Shown: positions 18,931 through 29,266, numbered from the stretch's first letter. The stretch: 64,000 nucleotides of DNA from Haemophilus parainfluenzae (GCF_014931395.1 NZ_CP063120.1:124001-188000); one strand, 5' to 3'. The notes: generated by a model from the letters alone, not told the origin. Numbers and translations are program-made.

Positions 18931-20235
18931 ATGAATCAAGAAAGACTCAACGAAATCGAAAAACCATTACTTCACCTTGTGGAACGCGATGTGGTTCCGG
19001 CACTTGGCTGTACTGAACCTATCTCTTTGGCGCTTGCAGCAGCAACAGCGGCTAAATATTTAGGCAAAACACCGGAGCGTATTGAAGCTAAGGTGTCACC
19101 AAACTTAATGAAAAATGGATTAGGCGTTGCGGTACCTGGAACCGGCATGGTGGGCTTGCCTATTGCCGCGGCGATTGGTGCTTTAGGCGGAGATCCTGAG
19201 GGTGAGTTGGAAGTGTTAAAACACATCACACCAGAACAAGTATCCCAAGCCAAGGCGATGCTTGATAACAAGCTCGTCAATGTCGATATTCATCAAACCG
19301 AGCATATTTTATATTCTGAAGCTGTGTTGTTTTCAGATAATGACCGAGTGAAAGTAGCCATTCAAGATCAACACACCAACATCATTTTGATTGAAAAAAA
19401 TGGCGAGGTCATTTTTGAGAAAGAACAGGATGAATGTGCGGATTGCGACCCTTATGATATTTTCAAGCAGGTGAGCGCACGTGAAATCTTTGGATTTTCT
19501 TGTGAAGTTGAGCTCAATAAAATCCACTTTATCGGACAGGCTGCCGCCCTTAACCGAGCGCTGTCTAACGAAGGATTACGCGAAAATTACGGTTTACACA
19601 TTGGCAGAACGTTACGCAAACAAGTTGGTAGTGGCTTAATGTCAGACGATTTACTCAGCAAAATTATGATCGAAACCACTGCAGCCTCCGATGCGCGTAT
19701 GGGCGGGGCTACATTGCCAGCAATGAGTAATTCAGGTTCAGGTAACCAAGGTATTGCCGCGACTATGCCCGTGGTTGTGGTCGCCGATTATTTAAACGTG
19801 AGTGAAGAAAAACGCCTCCGTGCCCTCTTCTTATCACACTTAATGGCCATTTATATCCACAGTAAATTACCCAAACTGTCTGCCCTTTGCGCAGTAACAA
19901 CCGCATCAATGGGAAGCTGTGCGGGTATTGCCTATTTACTTACGGGGAAATTTGAAACCGTGAGCATGGGGATTTGCAGTATGATCGGCGATATCAGTGG
20001 CATTATCTGTGATGGTGCATCTAATAGCTGTGCAATGAAAGTTTCCACTAGCGTGGCTTCTGGCTATAAATCAGTTCTCATGGCAATGGATGAAACCCAT
20101 GTTACGGGTAATGAAGGTATCGTTGAACACGATCTCGATCGCACTATCGACAATCTATGCTCAATTGCCTCTAAGAGTATGCATCATATCGATCGCCAAG
20201 TAATTGAAATTATGGTGAGTAAACCCTGTCCTTAA
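18931..20235 (+). CDS. cyuA: L-cysteine desulfidase family protein (CyuA/YhaM, UPF0597)
   Basis: A 434-residue member of the UPF0597 family, whose characterised members are iron-sulfur enzymes splitting L-cysteine to pyruvate, ammonia and sulfide. Hallmarks are ALGCTEPISLALAAATAA near the N-terminus, GTGMVGLPIAAAIGALGG, MSNSGSGNQGIAATMPVV, CAVTTASMGSCAGIAYLL and GDISGIICDGASNSCAMKVS. The cysteines in the first and last of these are candidates for the cluster ligands. Length is normal. It follows the cupin gene and is upstream of tsuA-tsuB, though a strong uptake-signal terminator intervenes. It probably serves cysteine catabolism or detoxification. Confidence 0.9.
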   Translation: MNQERLNEIEKPLLHLVERDVVPALGCTEPISLALAAATAAKYLGKTPERIEAKVSPNLMKNGLGVAVPGTGMVGLPIAAAIGALGGDPEGELEVLKHITPEQVSQAKAMLDNKLVNVDIHQTEHILYSEAVLFSDNDRVKVAIQDQHTNIILIEKNGEVIFEKEQDECADCDPYDIFKQVSAREIFGFSCEVELNKIHFIGQAAALNRALSNEGLRENYGLHIGRTLRKQVGSGLMSDDLLSKIMIETTAASDARMGGATLPAMSNSGSGNQGIAATMPVVVVADYLNVSEEKRLRALFLSHLMAIYIHSKLPKLSALCAVTTASMGSCAGIAYLLTGKFETVSMGICSMIGDISGIICDGASNSCAMKVSTSVASGYKSVLMAMDETHVTGNEGIVEHDLDRTIDNLCSIASKSMHHIDRQVIEIMVSKPCP

Positions 20236-20255
20236 TGTCGTGATCACTTACGATA

Positions 20256-20301
20256 AAGTGCGGTCAGAAAAACACACAAATTTCTGACCGCACTTTTTTT
20301 A
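20256..20301 (+). terminator. cyuA terminator made of an inverted uptake-signal pair
   Basis: A 16-bp perfect stem AAAGTGCGGTCAGAAA / TTTCTGACCGCACTTT is followed by a T run. Each arm carries a full uptake signal. Confidence 0.92.
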
Positions 20302-20401
20302 TATCAAAAAAACATATTTTCTAGCCAAAAGTTATTGGCGTCACCTTCTTATTTTTTTAGAAAATACCGACCTACTTAGTTTTAAAAGAGAAGGAATATT
20401 T

Positions 20402-21445
20402 ATGCTTTTAACCGGATTACTTTGCGGAATTTTACTCGGATTTGTGATGCAGCGAGGGCGCTTTTGTATTACTGGCGCATTTCGCGATATGTATGTCACC
20501 AAAAATAACAAAATGTTTGTAGCCCTTCTATTGGCGATTACCGTGCAATCCATCGGTTTCTTTCTCTTAAAAGAAATCGGTGTTTTAAATGTTGATCCGG
20601 CTGAAAACTTTGCCTTTTTAGCGGTGATTATCGGTGCCTTTGTGTTTGGCATCGGTATTATTCTTGCTGGAGGTTGTGCGACAGGTACGTGGTACCGTGC
20701 TGCGGAAGGCTTAGTCGGCAGCTGGGTTGCGTTATTCACTTATATGTTGTTAAGTGCCATCATGCGTACTGGCCCATTAGGCGAATTCAATAAAACTTTA
20801 CGCAGTATCAATATTGAACAACGCAACATTTACGATACATTCGGTATCTCACCTTGGTGGTTAGTCGCATTATTAACTTTAGTGACGGCTTTCTATGTGT
20901 ACAAACACCTCAGCAAACCAAGCGTAAAAGTCGCAGCATTAAAACCAAAGAAAACGGGGCTTGCTCATTTATTATTTGAAAAACGCTGGCACCCATTTTT
21001 CTCTGCTGTGTTAATCGGATTAATCGCGCTTGCGGCTTGGCCACTCAGTGTCGCTACAGGTCGTGAGTTTGGACTTGGGATCACTGGTCCCTCAGCCAAT
21101 ATCATGCAATTCCTCGTTACTGGCGACGGTAAATTTATTAACTGGGGCGTATTCTTAGTCTTAGGGATTTTTATTGGATCATTCATCGGTGCGAAAGCGA
21201 GCAATGAATTCCGTGTCCGTGTACCGGATGCCACTACGATTCTACGCAGCGGACTCGGCGGTATTCTCATGGGCATCGGTGCAACCCTTGCGGGTGGCTG
21301 CTCTATCGGTAATGGCTTAGTCGAAACCGCCTTTTTCTCTTGGCAAGGTTGGGTATCATTGCCATTGATGATTTTCGGCACCTGGGTGGCCGCCTACTTC
21401 ACCATTATCCGTCCACAACGTTTAAAATTAGCAAAAGCATCATAA
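20402..21445 (+). CDS. tsuA: Thiosulfate/sulfur-compound transporter, YeeE/YedE family
   Basis: A 347-residue inner-membrane protein with about nine hydrophobic segments, homologous to TsuA (YeeE), which imports thiosulfate. The two halves each carry the family repeat: VMQRGRFCITGAFRD and LAGGCATGTWYRAAEGL in the first, LAGGCSIGNGLVETAF in the second. The cysteines in these loops are the residues proposed to relay thiosulfate through the channel. A GAAGGA site precedes the ATG. It is directly followed, 9 bp later, by the TusA-like tsuB, which is the standard partner arrangement. The precise substrate is inferred from the family. Confidence 0.87.
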   Translation: MLLTGLLCGILLGFVMQRGRFCITGAFRDMYVTKNNKMFVALLLAITVQSIGFFLLKEIGVLNVDPAENFAFLAVIIGAFVFGIGIILAGGCATGTWYRAAEGLVGSWVALFTYMLLSAIMRTGPLGEFNKTLRSINIEQRNIYDTFGISPWWLVALLTLVTAFYVYKHLSKPSVKVAALKPKKTGLAHLLFEKRWHPFFSAVLIGLIALAAWPLSVATGREFGLGITGPSANIMQFLVTGDGKFINWGVFLVLGIFIGSFIGAKASNEFRVRVPDATTILRSGLGGILMGIGATLAGGCSIGNGLVETAFFSWQGWVSLPLMIFGTWVAAYFTIIRPQRLKLAKAS

Positions 21446-21454
21446 GGAGTTTAT

Positions 21455-21676
21455 ATGATCGTTAAATTACCAACACTCGGCCTTGTTTGCCCCTTTCCTC
21501 TCGTTGAAGCCAAGGAAGCTATGGCTAAGTTAAATAAAGGCGATGGCCTAGAAATTGAATTCGACTGCACACAAGCCACTGAAGCCATTCCCGCTTGGGC
21601 GGCTGAAGAAGGTTATGAAGTGACAAACTTCGAACAAATTGATGATGCGAAATGGTCAATTACGGTGATTAAATAA
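21455..21676 (+). CDS. tsuB: TusA-like sulfur carrier protein paired with TsuA
   Basis: A 73-residue cytoplasmic protein of the TusA/SirA family (YeeD/TsuB). The essential CPxP motif is present as GLVCPFPLVEAKEAM, with the cysteine at about residue 12 as the likely sulfur-accepting residue. The fold is a small alpha/beta sandwich. It lies 9 bp after tsuA with AAGGAG between them, and TsuB-type proteins are needed for thiosulfate uptake by TsuA. A strong inverted uptake-signal terminator follows. Confidence 0.88.
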   Translation: MIVKLPTLGLVCPFPLVEAKEAMAKLNKGDGLEIEFDCTQATEAIPAWAAEEGYEVTNFEQIDDAKWSITVIK

Positions 21677-21680
21677 TAAA

Positions 21681-21725
21681 AAAGTGCGGTCAGAAAAATA
21701 TATAAATTTCTGACCGCACTTTTGC
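21681..21725. terminator. tsuB terminator, inverted uptake-signal pair
   Basis: AAAGTGCGGTCAGAAA / TTTCTGACCGCACTTT is a 16-bp perfect stem, essentially the same as the cyuA terminator. It lies between convergent tsuB and nanQ and can serve both. Confidence 0.92.
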
Positions 21726-21743
21726 TTTAATGAATCGAAATAA

Positions 21744-22220
<477 letters not shown>

Positions 22221-22274
22221 TTACGTATGTATTTGTATGAGAATATGATAACAAGTTGCTTATATTAAATAAAG

Positions 22275-22303
22275 TTACCAATAAATTTAAAACTCTGTAT
22301 AAT
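22275..22303 (+). promoter_or_regulatory. pnp promoter
   Basis: TTACCA (22275-22280) and a perfect TATAAT (22298-22303) are 17 bp apart. The predicted start, near 22310, coincides with the base of the pnp leader hairpin, leaving a leader of about 145 nt. Confidence 0.75.
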
Positions 22304-22308
22304 AAGCG

Positions 22309-22422
22309 AGCTTTATTTTCTGCATTAGCGTGCGGCTATCAAAAGAGATTTTTAAACGCCCAAAGTGCGGTCATTTTTTCGAAAGATTTCTTTTGCTAGT
22401 CGCAATCTGGAAAATAAAGCTT
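22309..22422 (+). promoter_or_regulatory. Long 5' leader hairpin of pnp (probable RNase III/PNPase autoregulation site)
   Basis: The first transcribed bases AGCTTTATTTTC (22309-22320) pair perfectly with GAAAATAAAGCT (22410-22421). The helix then extends imperfectly: GCGGCTATCAAAAGAGAT pairs with ATTTCTTTTGCTAGTCGC further in. The loop carries an intact uptake signal (22363-22371). In Escherichia coli, RNase III cuts a comparable 5' duplex and PNPase then represses its own synthesis. The architecture is the same here; function is inferred. Confidence 0.72.
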
Positions 22423-22453
22423 TGTTTTAAATATTATTTTGAAGGAAAACATT

Positions 22454-24592
22454 GTGAATCCAATTGTTAAACAATTTAAATACGGTCAACATACCGTTAC
22501 TCTAGAAACCGGCGCAATTGCACGTCAAGCAACTGCTGCGGTTATGGCAAGCATGGACGATACCACGGTATTCGTGACTGTTGTTGCTAAAAAAGATGTG
22601 AAAGAAGGTCAAGACTTCTTCCCATTAACCGTAAACTACCAAGAGCGTACTTATGCGGCAGGTAAAATCCCGGGTGGTTTCTTTAAACGTGAAGGTCGTC
22701 CATCTGAAGGTGAAACATTAATTGCACGTTTAATCGACCGTCCAATTCGTCCATTGTTCCCAGAAGGTTTCTTCAACGAAATCCAAGTTGTGGCAACTGT
22801 GGTTTCTGTCAACCCACAAATCAGCCCAGACTTAGTGGCAATGATCGGTGCTTCTGCAGCATTAACCTTATCTGGTGTACCTTTCAATGGTCCTATCGGT
22901 GCAGCGCGCGTTGGTTTTATCGACAACCAATTCGTATTAAACCCAACTATGGCCGAACAAAAACAAAGCCGTTTGGACTTAGTGGTTGCGGGTACTGACA
23001 AAGCCGTATTAATGGTTGAATCTGAAGCTGACATTTTAACTGAAGAACAAATGTTAGCGGCGGTAGTATTCGGTCATCAACAACAACAAGTTGTGATTGA
23101 AGCAATCAAAGAATTTGCAAAAGAAGCGGGCAAACCACGTTGGGATTGGGTTGCGCCACAACCAAACACAGATTTAATCAACAAAGTAAAAGCGATTGCT
23201 GAAGCACGTTTAGGCGATGCATACCGCATTACTGAAAAACAAGCACGTTACGAACAGATCGATGCGATTAAAGCGGATGTGATTGCACAAATCACAGCTG
23301 AAGATGAAGAAATCAGCGAAGGTAAAATCGTGGATATTTTCACCGCACTTGAAAGCCAAATCGTTCGTGGCCGTATCATTGCAGGTGAACCACGTATTGA
23401 TGGTCGTACCGTTGATACCGTTCGTGCATTAGATATTTGTACTGGTGTATTACCACGTACTCACGGTTCTGCAATTTTCACCCGTGGTGAAACGCAAGCA
23501 TTAGCCGTAGCGACTTTAGGTACTGAACGTGATGCACAAATCATTGATGAATTAACAGGTGAACGTCAAGATCACTTCTTATTCCACTACAACTTCCCTC
23601 CATACTCTGTAGGTGAAACCGGTATGATCGGCTCACCAAAACGTCGTGAAATCGGTCACGGTCGTTTAGCAAAACGCGGTGTCGCTGCGGTTATGCCAAG
23701 CCTTGCAGAATTCCCGTATGTCGTGCGTGTTGTATCTGAAATCACTGAATCTAACGGTTCTTCTTCTATGGCATCTGTATGTGGTGCGTCTTTAGCATTA
23801 ATGGATGCGGGTGTACCAATCAAAGCAGCTGTTGCAGGTATCGCAATGGGCTTAGTGAAAGAAGAAGAAAAATTTGTGGTTCTTTCAGATATCTTAGGTG
23901 ATGAAGACCACTTAGGTGATATGGACTTTAAAGTAGCAGGTACACGTGAAGGTGTCACTGCACTTCAAATGGACATCAAAATTGAGGGTATCACCCCTGA
24001 AATTATGCAAATTGCATTAAACCAAGCGAAAGGTGCACGTATGCACATTCTTGGCGTAATGGAACAAGCAATCCCTGCACCACGTGCAGATATTTCTGAC
24101 TACGCGCCGCGTATTCACACCATGAAAATTGATCCGAAGAAAATCAAAGATGTTATCGGTAAAGGTGGTGCAACTATCCGTGCATTAACTGAAGAAACGG
24201 GTACTTCTATCGATATCGATGATGATGGCACAGTGAAAATCGCCGCAGTAGATAGCAGTGCAGCGAAAAATGTGATGGCACGTATTGAAGAAATTGTTGC
24301 TGAAGTTGAAGCGGGCGCAATTTACAAAGGTAAAGTGACTCGTCTTGCTGACTTCGGTGCATTCGTGGCTATCGTAGGAAATAAAGAAGGTTTAGTTCAT
24401 ATTTCTCAAATCGCTGAAGAGCGTGTAGAAAAAGTGAGTGATTATCTTCAAGTGGGTCAAGAAGTGACTGTTAAAGTGGTTGAAATCGATCGCCAAGGTC
24501 GTATCCGCTTAACCATGAAAGATCTTGCACCAAAACAAGAAACTGAAGCAGAATCTGCACCAGCAGAAGACATTTCAGAAGAACAAGAATAA
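22454..24592 (+). CDS. pnp: Polyribonucleotide nucleotidyltransferase
   Basis: A 712-residue phosphorolytic 3'-5' exoribonuclease, a degradosome component. It has two RNase PH domains (starting [22 protein letters not shown]; the second holds [20 protein letters not shown] and [18 protein letters not shown]), a KH domain ([20 protein letters not shown]) and a C-terminal S1 domain ([18 protein letters not shown]). I use the GTG at 22454, preceded by AAGGA at good spacing and giving the conserved MNPIVKQF start; an in-frame TTG 15 nt earlier lies on top of that binding site. It leads pnp-nlpI-deaD, the enteric gene order, but rpsO is not upstream. Confidence 0.97.
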   Translation: MNPIVKQFKYGQHTVTLETGAIARQATAAVMASMDDTTVFVTVVAKKDVKEGQDFFPLTVNYQERTYAAGKIPGGFFKREGRPSEGETLIARLIDRPIRPLFPEGFFNEIQVVATVVSVNPQISPDLVAMIGASAALTLSGVPFNGPIGAARVGFIDNQFVLNPTMAEQKQSRLDLVVAGTDKAVLMVESEADILTEEQMLAAVVFGHQQQQVVIEAIKEFAKEAGKPRWDWVAPQPNTDLINKVKAIAEARLGDAYRITEKQARYEQIDAIKADVIAQITAEDEEISEGKIVDIFTALESQIVRGRIIAGEPRIDGRTVDTVRALDICTGVLPRTHGSAIFTRGETQALAVATLGTERDAQIIDELTGERQDHFLFHYNFPPYSVGETGMIGSPKRREIGHGRLAKRGVAAVMPSLAEFPYVVRVVSEITESNGSSSMASVCGASLALMDAGVPIKAAVAGIAMGLVKEEEKFVVLSDILGDEDHLGDMDFKVAGTREGVTALQMDIKIEGITPEIMQIALNQAKGARMHILGVMEQAIPAPRADISDYAPRIHTMKIDPKKIKDVIGKGGATIRALTEETGTSIDIDDDGTVKIAAVDSSAAKNVMARIEEIVAEVEAGAIYKGKVTRLADFGAFVAIVGNKEGLVHISQIAEERVEKVSDYLQVGQEVTVKVVEIDRQGRIRLTMKDLAPKQETEAESAPAEDISEEQE

Positions 24593-24599
24593 TCTCACA

Positions 24600-24632
24600 G
24601 GGTGTGTGAATTTAGTTTACACACCCGTTTTG
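24600..24632 (+). terminator. Hairpin between pnp and nlpI
   Basis: GGGTGTGT-(11 nt)-ACACACCC is followed by GTTTTG, 7 bp after the pnp stop. The short T run suggests partial termination or 3'-end protection, with some read-through into nlpI. Confidence 0.6.
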
Positions 24633-24656
24633 ATTATCAAACTAACTTATAAAACA

Positions 24657-25598
24657 ATGCAGTATTTTCGGTTATTCCGTTTTCTAGTTTCGTTGTCTAG
24701 CCTAAGTGTGATTTTATTTATTTCCGGTTGTGTACAATCGGGAAACGTGTTTGTCGCACCAAATAAAGTCGTGCTAGCGGATCAAACGCCGAATACGCAC
24801 TTCGAACAAGAAGTGATGATTACCCGAATCGGGCAAGTTTTATTAGTTGGAAAAATGAGTAATGAAGAACGGGCGACACTTCACTTTGAACGTGGCGTAT
24901 TATACGATTCCCTCGGTTTATGGGGCCTCGCACGTTATGACTTTACACAAGCCCTTGCATTACAGCCAAAGATGGCTTCTGTTTACAATTATTTAGGGCT
25001 TTACTTACTGCTTGAAGAAGATTACGACAGTGCATTAGAAACCTTTAATGCGGTGTTTGAGTTGGATCCAAGTTATGACTATACCCACCTTAATCGTGGT
25101 TTAAATTTTTATTACGTCGAACGCTATAATCTTGCTGAAGACGATTTGATGAAGTTTTACGAAGCCGATACCAAAGATCCCTATCGCGTACTCTGGCTCT
25201 ATTTGAACGAACAAAAATTAAAACCACAAGAAGCCCATGCCAACCTTGTTGAACGAGCTAAAGGGCTATCTAAGGACTTCTGGGGAACCAATATCGTTCA
25301 ATACTATTTAGGTAATATTTCTGTGAGTGACTTGCAAGAACGGGCAACTAAATTTGCAGAAAATTCACAACAATATGCAGAAATATTAACCGAAACCTAC
25401 TTTTATCTAGCAAAACAAAAACTCAATTTGGGGCAAATTGATGAAGCTGCGGCTTTATTCAAACTTGCTATTGCGAATCAGGTGTATAACTTTGTTGAGT
25501 ATCGTTTTGCCGTGTTAGAGCTGATGAAATTGAAGCCAGCTCAAACTGACGACGAAAAAGAAGAAAAAAGTGCGGTCACAAAAACTGCTGTTTTTTAG
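24657..25598 (+). CDS. nlpI: Lipoprotein NlpI (TPR protein)
   Basis: A 313-residue outer-membrane lipoprotein with tetratricopeptide repeats. The signal ends with lipobox FISGC, followed by VQSGNVF. TPR units are visible from about residue 70: RATLHFERGVLYDSLGLWGLARYDF, then ASVYNYLGLYLLLEEDYDSALETF and YTHLNRGLNFYYVERYNLAEDDL. In enteric bacteria NlpI scaffolds peptidoglycan hydrolases and the protease Prc. I start at 24657: longer readings overlap pnp and would bury the signal peptide. It lies between pnp and deaD as in E. coli. An uptake signal is embedded in the 3' end. Confidence 0.93.
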   Translation: MQYFRLFRFLVSLSSLSVILFISGCVQSGNVFVAPNKVVLADQTPNTHFEQEVMITRIGQVLLVGKMSNEERATLHFERGVLYDSLGLWGLARYDFTQALALQPKMASVYNYLGLYLLLEEDYDSALETFNAVFELDPSYDYTHLNRGLNFYYVERYNLAEDDLMKFYEADTKDPYRVLWLYLNEQKLKPQEAHANLVERAKGLSKDFWGTNIVQYYLGNISVSDLQERATKFAENSQQYAEILTETYFYLAKQKLNLGQIDEAAALFKLAIANQVYNFVEYRFAVLELMKLKPAQTDDEKEEKSAVTKTAVF

Positions 25599-25673
25599 AC
25601 TTCCCTCTTTCTTTTGTAACAAATAAACCTGAAAGCGAAATTGAGCTTTCCTTACTTATATTCGAGCATTTTA

Positions 25674-27524
25674 ATGACAGACAAAATCACTTTTAATGAT
25701 TTAGGCTTGCCAGAATTCATTCTAAAAGCCGTTTCTGACCTTGGTTTTGAAACACCTTCGCCAATCCAACAAGCTTGTATTCCTGCTCTTCTAGAAGGCA
25801 GAGATGTACTTGGTATGGCACAAACCGGTAGTGGTAAAACTGCCGCATTCTCTTTACCTATTTTGGCAAAAATTGATCCTGCCGCAAAACATCCACAATT
25901 ATTGGTGATGGCACCAACGCGTGAACTTGCCATTCAAGTTGCGGATGCTTGTGAACATTTCATGAAATATGCAAAAGGCGTCAACATCGTGACCCTTTAT
26001 GGTGGCCAACGCTATGACATTCAATTACGTGCATTAAAACAAGGTGCACAAGTTGTTGTAGGTACACCAGGTCGTATTTTGGATCACATCCGTCGTAACA
26101 CATTAAATCTTTCTGAATTAAAAGCGATCGTACTTGATGAAGCCGATGAGATGCTTCGCATGGGCTTTATTGATGATGTAGAAACCGTTATGGCTGAATT
26201 ACCGGAAGAGCACCAAACGGCCCTTTTCTCAGCAACCATGCCTGAGCCAATTCGTCGTATCACAAAACGCTTCATGAACAATCCACAAGAAGTGAAAATC
26301 AAAGTAAATAACGATAATGCGCCGGATATTGAGCAAAATTGTTGGTATGTTCAAGGTTTCCGCAAAAATGATGCGTTATTACGCTTCTTAGAAGTGGAAG
26401 AGTTTGATGCGGCAATCATTTTTACCCGCACTAAAACGGGCACACTTGATGTGACTGAATTATTAGAAAAACACGGTTTCCGTGCTGCGGCATTAAACGG
26501 TGATATGACTCAACAATTACGTGAGCAAACCTTAGATCGCTTACGTAATGGTAGCCTTGATATCGTCGTTGCAACCGATGTGGCTGCGCGCGGTATTGAT
26601 ATTGAACGAATCAGCCTTGTAGTGAACTATGACATCCCGCTTGATGCAGAGTCTTACGTTCACCGTATCGGCCGTACTGGTCGTGCTGGTCGTTCTGGTC
26701 GTGCATTATTATTCGTTGAACCACGTGAACGCCGTTTACTTCGCAATATCGAGCACTTGATGAAAAAACCAATCAATGAAGTTGAATTGCCAAATCATGA
26801 AGTGTTACAAGCCTGTCGTCGTAAAAAATTCCAAGACAAGATTACCAAACAATTGGAACATCACGATCTGGAAATGTATCGTAGCTTATTGGAAGATTTA
26901 TTCACGGCAGATCAGGATCAAGAAGATATTGCTGCGGCGATGTTGATGTTGCTTCAAGGAAAACAAAAACTCATTCTTCCACCTGATCCACCAATGGATA
27001 AGCGTCGTCGTGACCGTAATGATCGCGGTGATCGCCGTGAAAATCCACGTTCAGCTGAACGTCGTGGTGAGCGTAAAGGCTATGGCACCCCACAACCAAT
27101 GGATTTATATCGTATCGAAGTAGGTCGTGCGGATGGTGTAGAAGTGCGTCATATTGTAGGCGCTATCGCAAATGAAGGCGATATTAACAGTCGTTATATT
27201 GGCCATATCAAACTTTATGATGACTACTCTACCGTTGAATTACCACAAGGCATGCCAAAAGAATTGCTTCAACAATTCGGTAAAACTCGCGTTTTAAATA
27301 AACAAATGCAAATGAGCTTTATGGGTGCGGTACAATCAGACAGCGGACGTAGTGGTAACGATTTTGGTGGAAAAGGCCGTCGCGATGGTCGTCGTAATGA
27401 CCGTGGAGACCGTGGCCAAGATCGCTTCCGTGGTGAACGAAATGGCGAACGTCGTCAGCGTAAATTTAACGATAAAAACAACCGCACTTTTAATGAATGT
27501 GGTCGCCGAGATCGCCAACGTTAA
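25674..27524 (+). CDS. deaD: DEAD-box RNA helicase DeaD/CsdA
   Basis: A 616-residue cold-shock-type RNA helicase active in ribosome biogenesis and mRNA decay. RecA-like domain 1 carries the Q motif ([10 protein letters not shown]), [28 protein letters not shown] and the SAT motif. Domain 2 carries [12 protein letters not shown] and [12 protein letters not shown] DbpA-type RNA-binding domain follows ([24 protein letters not shown]), then an Arg/Gly/Asp-rich tail. I start at the ATG at 25674 ([11 protein letters not shown]) rather than a TTG 33 nt upstream, which lacks conservation. It follows nlpI and has its own terminator. Confidence 0.95.
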   Translation: MTDKITFNDLGLPEFILKAVSDLGFETPSPIQQACIPALLEGRDVLGMAQTGSGKTAAFSLPILAKIDPAAKHPQLLVMAPTRELAIQVADACEHFMKYAKGVNIVTLYGGQRYDIQLRALKQGAQVVVGTPGRILDHIRRNTLNLSELKAIVLDEADEMLRMGFIDDVETVMAELPEEHQTALFSATMPEPIRRITKRFMNNPQEVKIKVNNDNAPDIEQNCWYVQGFRKNDALLRFLEVEEFDAAIIFTRTKTGTLDVTELLEKHGFRAAALNGDMTQQLREQTLDRLRNGSLDIVVATDVAARGIDIERISLVVNYDIPLDAESYVHRIGRTGRAGRSGRALLFVEPRERRLLRNIEHLMKKPINEVELPNHEVLQACRRKKFQDKITKQLEHHDLEMYRSLLEDLFTADQDQEDIAAAMLMLLQGKQKLILPPDPPMDKRRRDRNDRGDRRENPRSAERRGERKGYGTPQPMDLYRIEVGRADGVEVRHIVGAIANEGDINSRYIGHIKLYDDYSTVELPQGMPKELLQQFGKTRVLNKQMQMSFMGAVQSDSGRSGNDFGGKGRRDGRRNDRGDRGQDRFRGERNGERRQRKFNDKNNRTFNECGRRDRQR

Positions 27525-27536
27525 TCCTTATTTAAC

Positions 27537-27567
27537 AGCCCCTTGAAGTAAAAGGGGCTTTTTTATT
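27537..27567 (+). terminator. deaD terminator
   Basis: AGCCCCTT-(7 nt)-AAGGGGCT is followed by TTTTTATT, 12 bp after the deaD stop. Confidence 0.88.
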
Positions 27568-27619
27568 GTCTTAATTCTCGTTACAATCGTCTCTTATCTC
27601 AATTTATAAGGTTTATCTA

Positions 27620-29014
27620 TTGAAAGGTCTATTTTTACGTATCATTGCTGCTTTTGCATTATTACTTTGGGCAATTGATATGGTCTTCCCTTGGCAAAAA
27701 ATTATGCAATCGGAGCAAAACCCTTACACCACGATCAAAAATCGTGGCAGCCTGATTGTCGGCACCATTAATAATCCTATTTACTATTTTATTGGGAATG
27801 AAGGCGAATCAGGCTTGGAATACGAATTAGCAAAAAACTTTGCTGATTATTTAGGGGTTCGCTTACAAATTAAAACCTTAGAAAATAACGATCAACTTTT
27901 TAATGAATTAGAGAACAATAATATTGATATCGCCGCTGCGAATCTTTTGTTCCAGCCTCAACGGGCAGAAAAATTTCAGTTAGGGCCATCTTATACTTCC
28001 GCCTCTTGGCAGCTTGTATATAAAAAAGGTGAAAATCGCCCGAAAGATTTAGCGCAAGTCCAGCAAGAAATTATCATTTCTGCGGGGGAAGACTTAGAAA
28101 AATTATTATCCCTTGCACAGAAAAAACTTCCTGCACTTAAATGGCAGAATAACAAGCAATTAACCCAAGAAGAATTATTGATTCAAGTAGCTGAAGGGAA
28201 AATTCCTTACACCATTGCAAATAGTATTGATGTGGCTGCGGCACAACAAATTCGTCCTAACTTAGCGATTGCATTTGACTTAACGGATGAAATGACTGTG
28301 CATTGGTATCTCTCCAATCAATCCTATAATGAGTTGCAAGCAGGCTTGTTGGATTTTATGAATAATGCCATTGAAACAGGATTAATTGATCGCATTGAGG
28401 AGAAATATTTCCGCCATATTACTGCCTTTGATTATGTGGATACTCAGGCTTATTTAGAGGCGGTTGAAAAAATTCTACCTCAATATCAACCGCTCTTTGA
28501 AAAATACAAAGGGAATTTAGACTGGCGATTATTAGCCGCTGTAGCCTATCAAGAATCGCATTGGGACCCTTATGCCACCTCTCCAACAGGTGTGCGCGGG
28601 ATGATGATGCTTACCAAAGATACGGCTGTGCGGATGAATATTAATAATCGCACGGATGCCGAACAAAGTATAAAAGCGGGATCGGAGTATTTGCATTGGC
28701 TACTCGACCAAATGCCTGACAGTATTCCAGAAGAAGATCGAATTTGGTATTCTTTAGCGGCATATAATATGGGGTTAGGGCATATTTTAGATGCTCGTCG
28801 CCTAACTAAAAAATTAGGCGGCAATCCTGATAACTGGTTAGATGTAAAAAATAATCTTCAGCTATTATCGGAAAAGCGTCATTATTCAAACTTAAAATAT
28901 GGCTACGCTCGCGGCTATGAAGCCTACCAATATGTCGAAAATATTCGACGTTACATGAACAGTATTGTGAATTATCATCGTGTTCAAGAAAACCAAGCGA
29001 CAGCAACAGAATAA
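27620..29014 (+). CDS. mltF: Membrane-bound lytic murein transglycosylase F
   Basis: A 464-residue two-domain enzyme that cleaves peptidoglycan with formation of 1,6-anhydro muropeptides. A hydrophobic N-terminal signal/anchor ([20 protein letters not shown]) precedes a periplasmic solute-binding-like domain (about 40-270, starting [15 protein letters not shown]). The C-terminal SLT domain (about 290-450) has the catalytic Glu in [12 protein letters not shown], plus [12 protein letters not shown] and [13 protein letters not shown]. The start is a TTG at 27620 with AAGG upstream; no ATG or GTG in frame would retain the signal segment. It follows deaD. Confidence 0.92.
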   Translation: MKGLFLRIIAAFALLLWAIDMVFPWQKIMQSEQNPYTTIKNRGSLIVGTINNPIYYFIGNEGESGLEYELAKNFADYLGVRLQIKTLENNDQLFNELENNNIDIAAANLLFQPQRAEKFQLGPSYTSASWQLVYKKGENRPKDLAQVQQEIIISAGEDLEKLLSLAQKKLPALKWQNNKQLTQEELLIQVAEGKIPYTIANSIDVAAAQQIRPNLAIAFDLTDEMTVHWYLSNQSYNELQAGLLDFMNNAIETGLIDRIEEKYFRHITAFDYVDTQAYLEAVEKILPQYQPLFEKYKGNLDWRLLAAVAYQESHWDPYATSPTGVRGMMMLTKDTAVRMNINNRTDAEQSIKAGSEYLHWLLDQMPDSIPEEDRIWYSLAAYNMGLGHILDARRLTKKLGGNPDNWLDVKNNLQLLSEKRHYSNLKYGYARGYEAYQYVENIRRYMNSIVNYHRVQENQATATE

Positions 29015-29070
29015 GTGCGGTCAGAAAAAATAGCGTTTTTATTGAATGGAAAGAAAACAAGGAGAAAAAG

Positions 29071-29214
29071 ATGTTAAAAAGAAAAACCTTCTTAAAGAAA
29101 AAAGCATCAAGAGATATTTCAGCCTCACGTAACTTGCGTTTAAGACGCTTAAAACACCGTAAAGCAAAACAATTTCAACGCCATGCATTACAATTAGTGA
29201 TTCAAGATATCTAA
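29071..29214 (+). CDS. 47-residue highly basic protein of unknown function
   Basis: An intact small frame with a strong AAGGAG 6 nt before its ATG and a terminator stem starting at its stop codon. The protein starts MLKRKTFLKKKASRD and ends QLVIQDI. It has 8 Lys, 8 Arg and 2 His in 47 residues, only two acidic residues, and no Cys or Trp. Arg/Lys repeat with roughly helical spacing (NLRLRRLKHRKAKQFQRH), which suggests a nucleic-acid- or ribosome-binding helix. I do not recognise the family; it does not resemble ArfA, Sra or a toxin I know. Ribosome-binding site, terminator and gap of 56 bp after mltF all support a real gene. Confidence 0.65.
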   Translation: MLKRKTFLKKKASRDISASRNLRLRRLKHRKAKQFQRHALQLVIQDI

Positions 29215-29243
29215 AAAAGGGCGAACATCATGTTCGCCCTTTT
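29213..29243. terminator. Terminator, copy 1 of an exact 31-bp repeat
   Basis: AAAAAAGGGCGAACA-TCA-TGTTCGCCCTTTT overlaps the stop codon of the 47-residue gene and lies 23 bp from the stop of the convergent lipoprotein gene. T runs on both strands make it bidirectional. The same 31 bases recur at 32728-32758. Confidence 0.9.
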
Positions 29244-29266
29244 ATTTTATTGTTTATTATTAAATA

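Noticed and set aside
22439..22453. TTG start for pnp
   Set aside because: It lies on the Shine-Dalgarno sequence that serves the GTG at 22454; the GTG gives the conserved MNPIVKQF start.
22651..23958. Long open frames on the strand opposite pnp and other highly expressed genes
   Set aside because: They mirror codon bias of the real genes, lack ribosome-binding sites and show no family features.
24525..24656. nlpI extended upstream into pnp
   Set aside because: It would overlap the end of pnp and the hairpin after it, and would bury the signal peptide and lipobox.
29071..29214. ArfA or a toxin-antitoxin component
   Set aside because: The sequence has no ArfA core, no hydrophobic toxin helix and no partner gene; the stop codon precedes the hairpin instead of lying beyond it.
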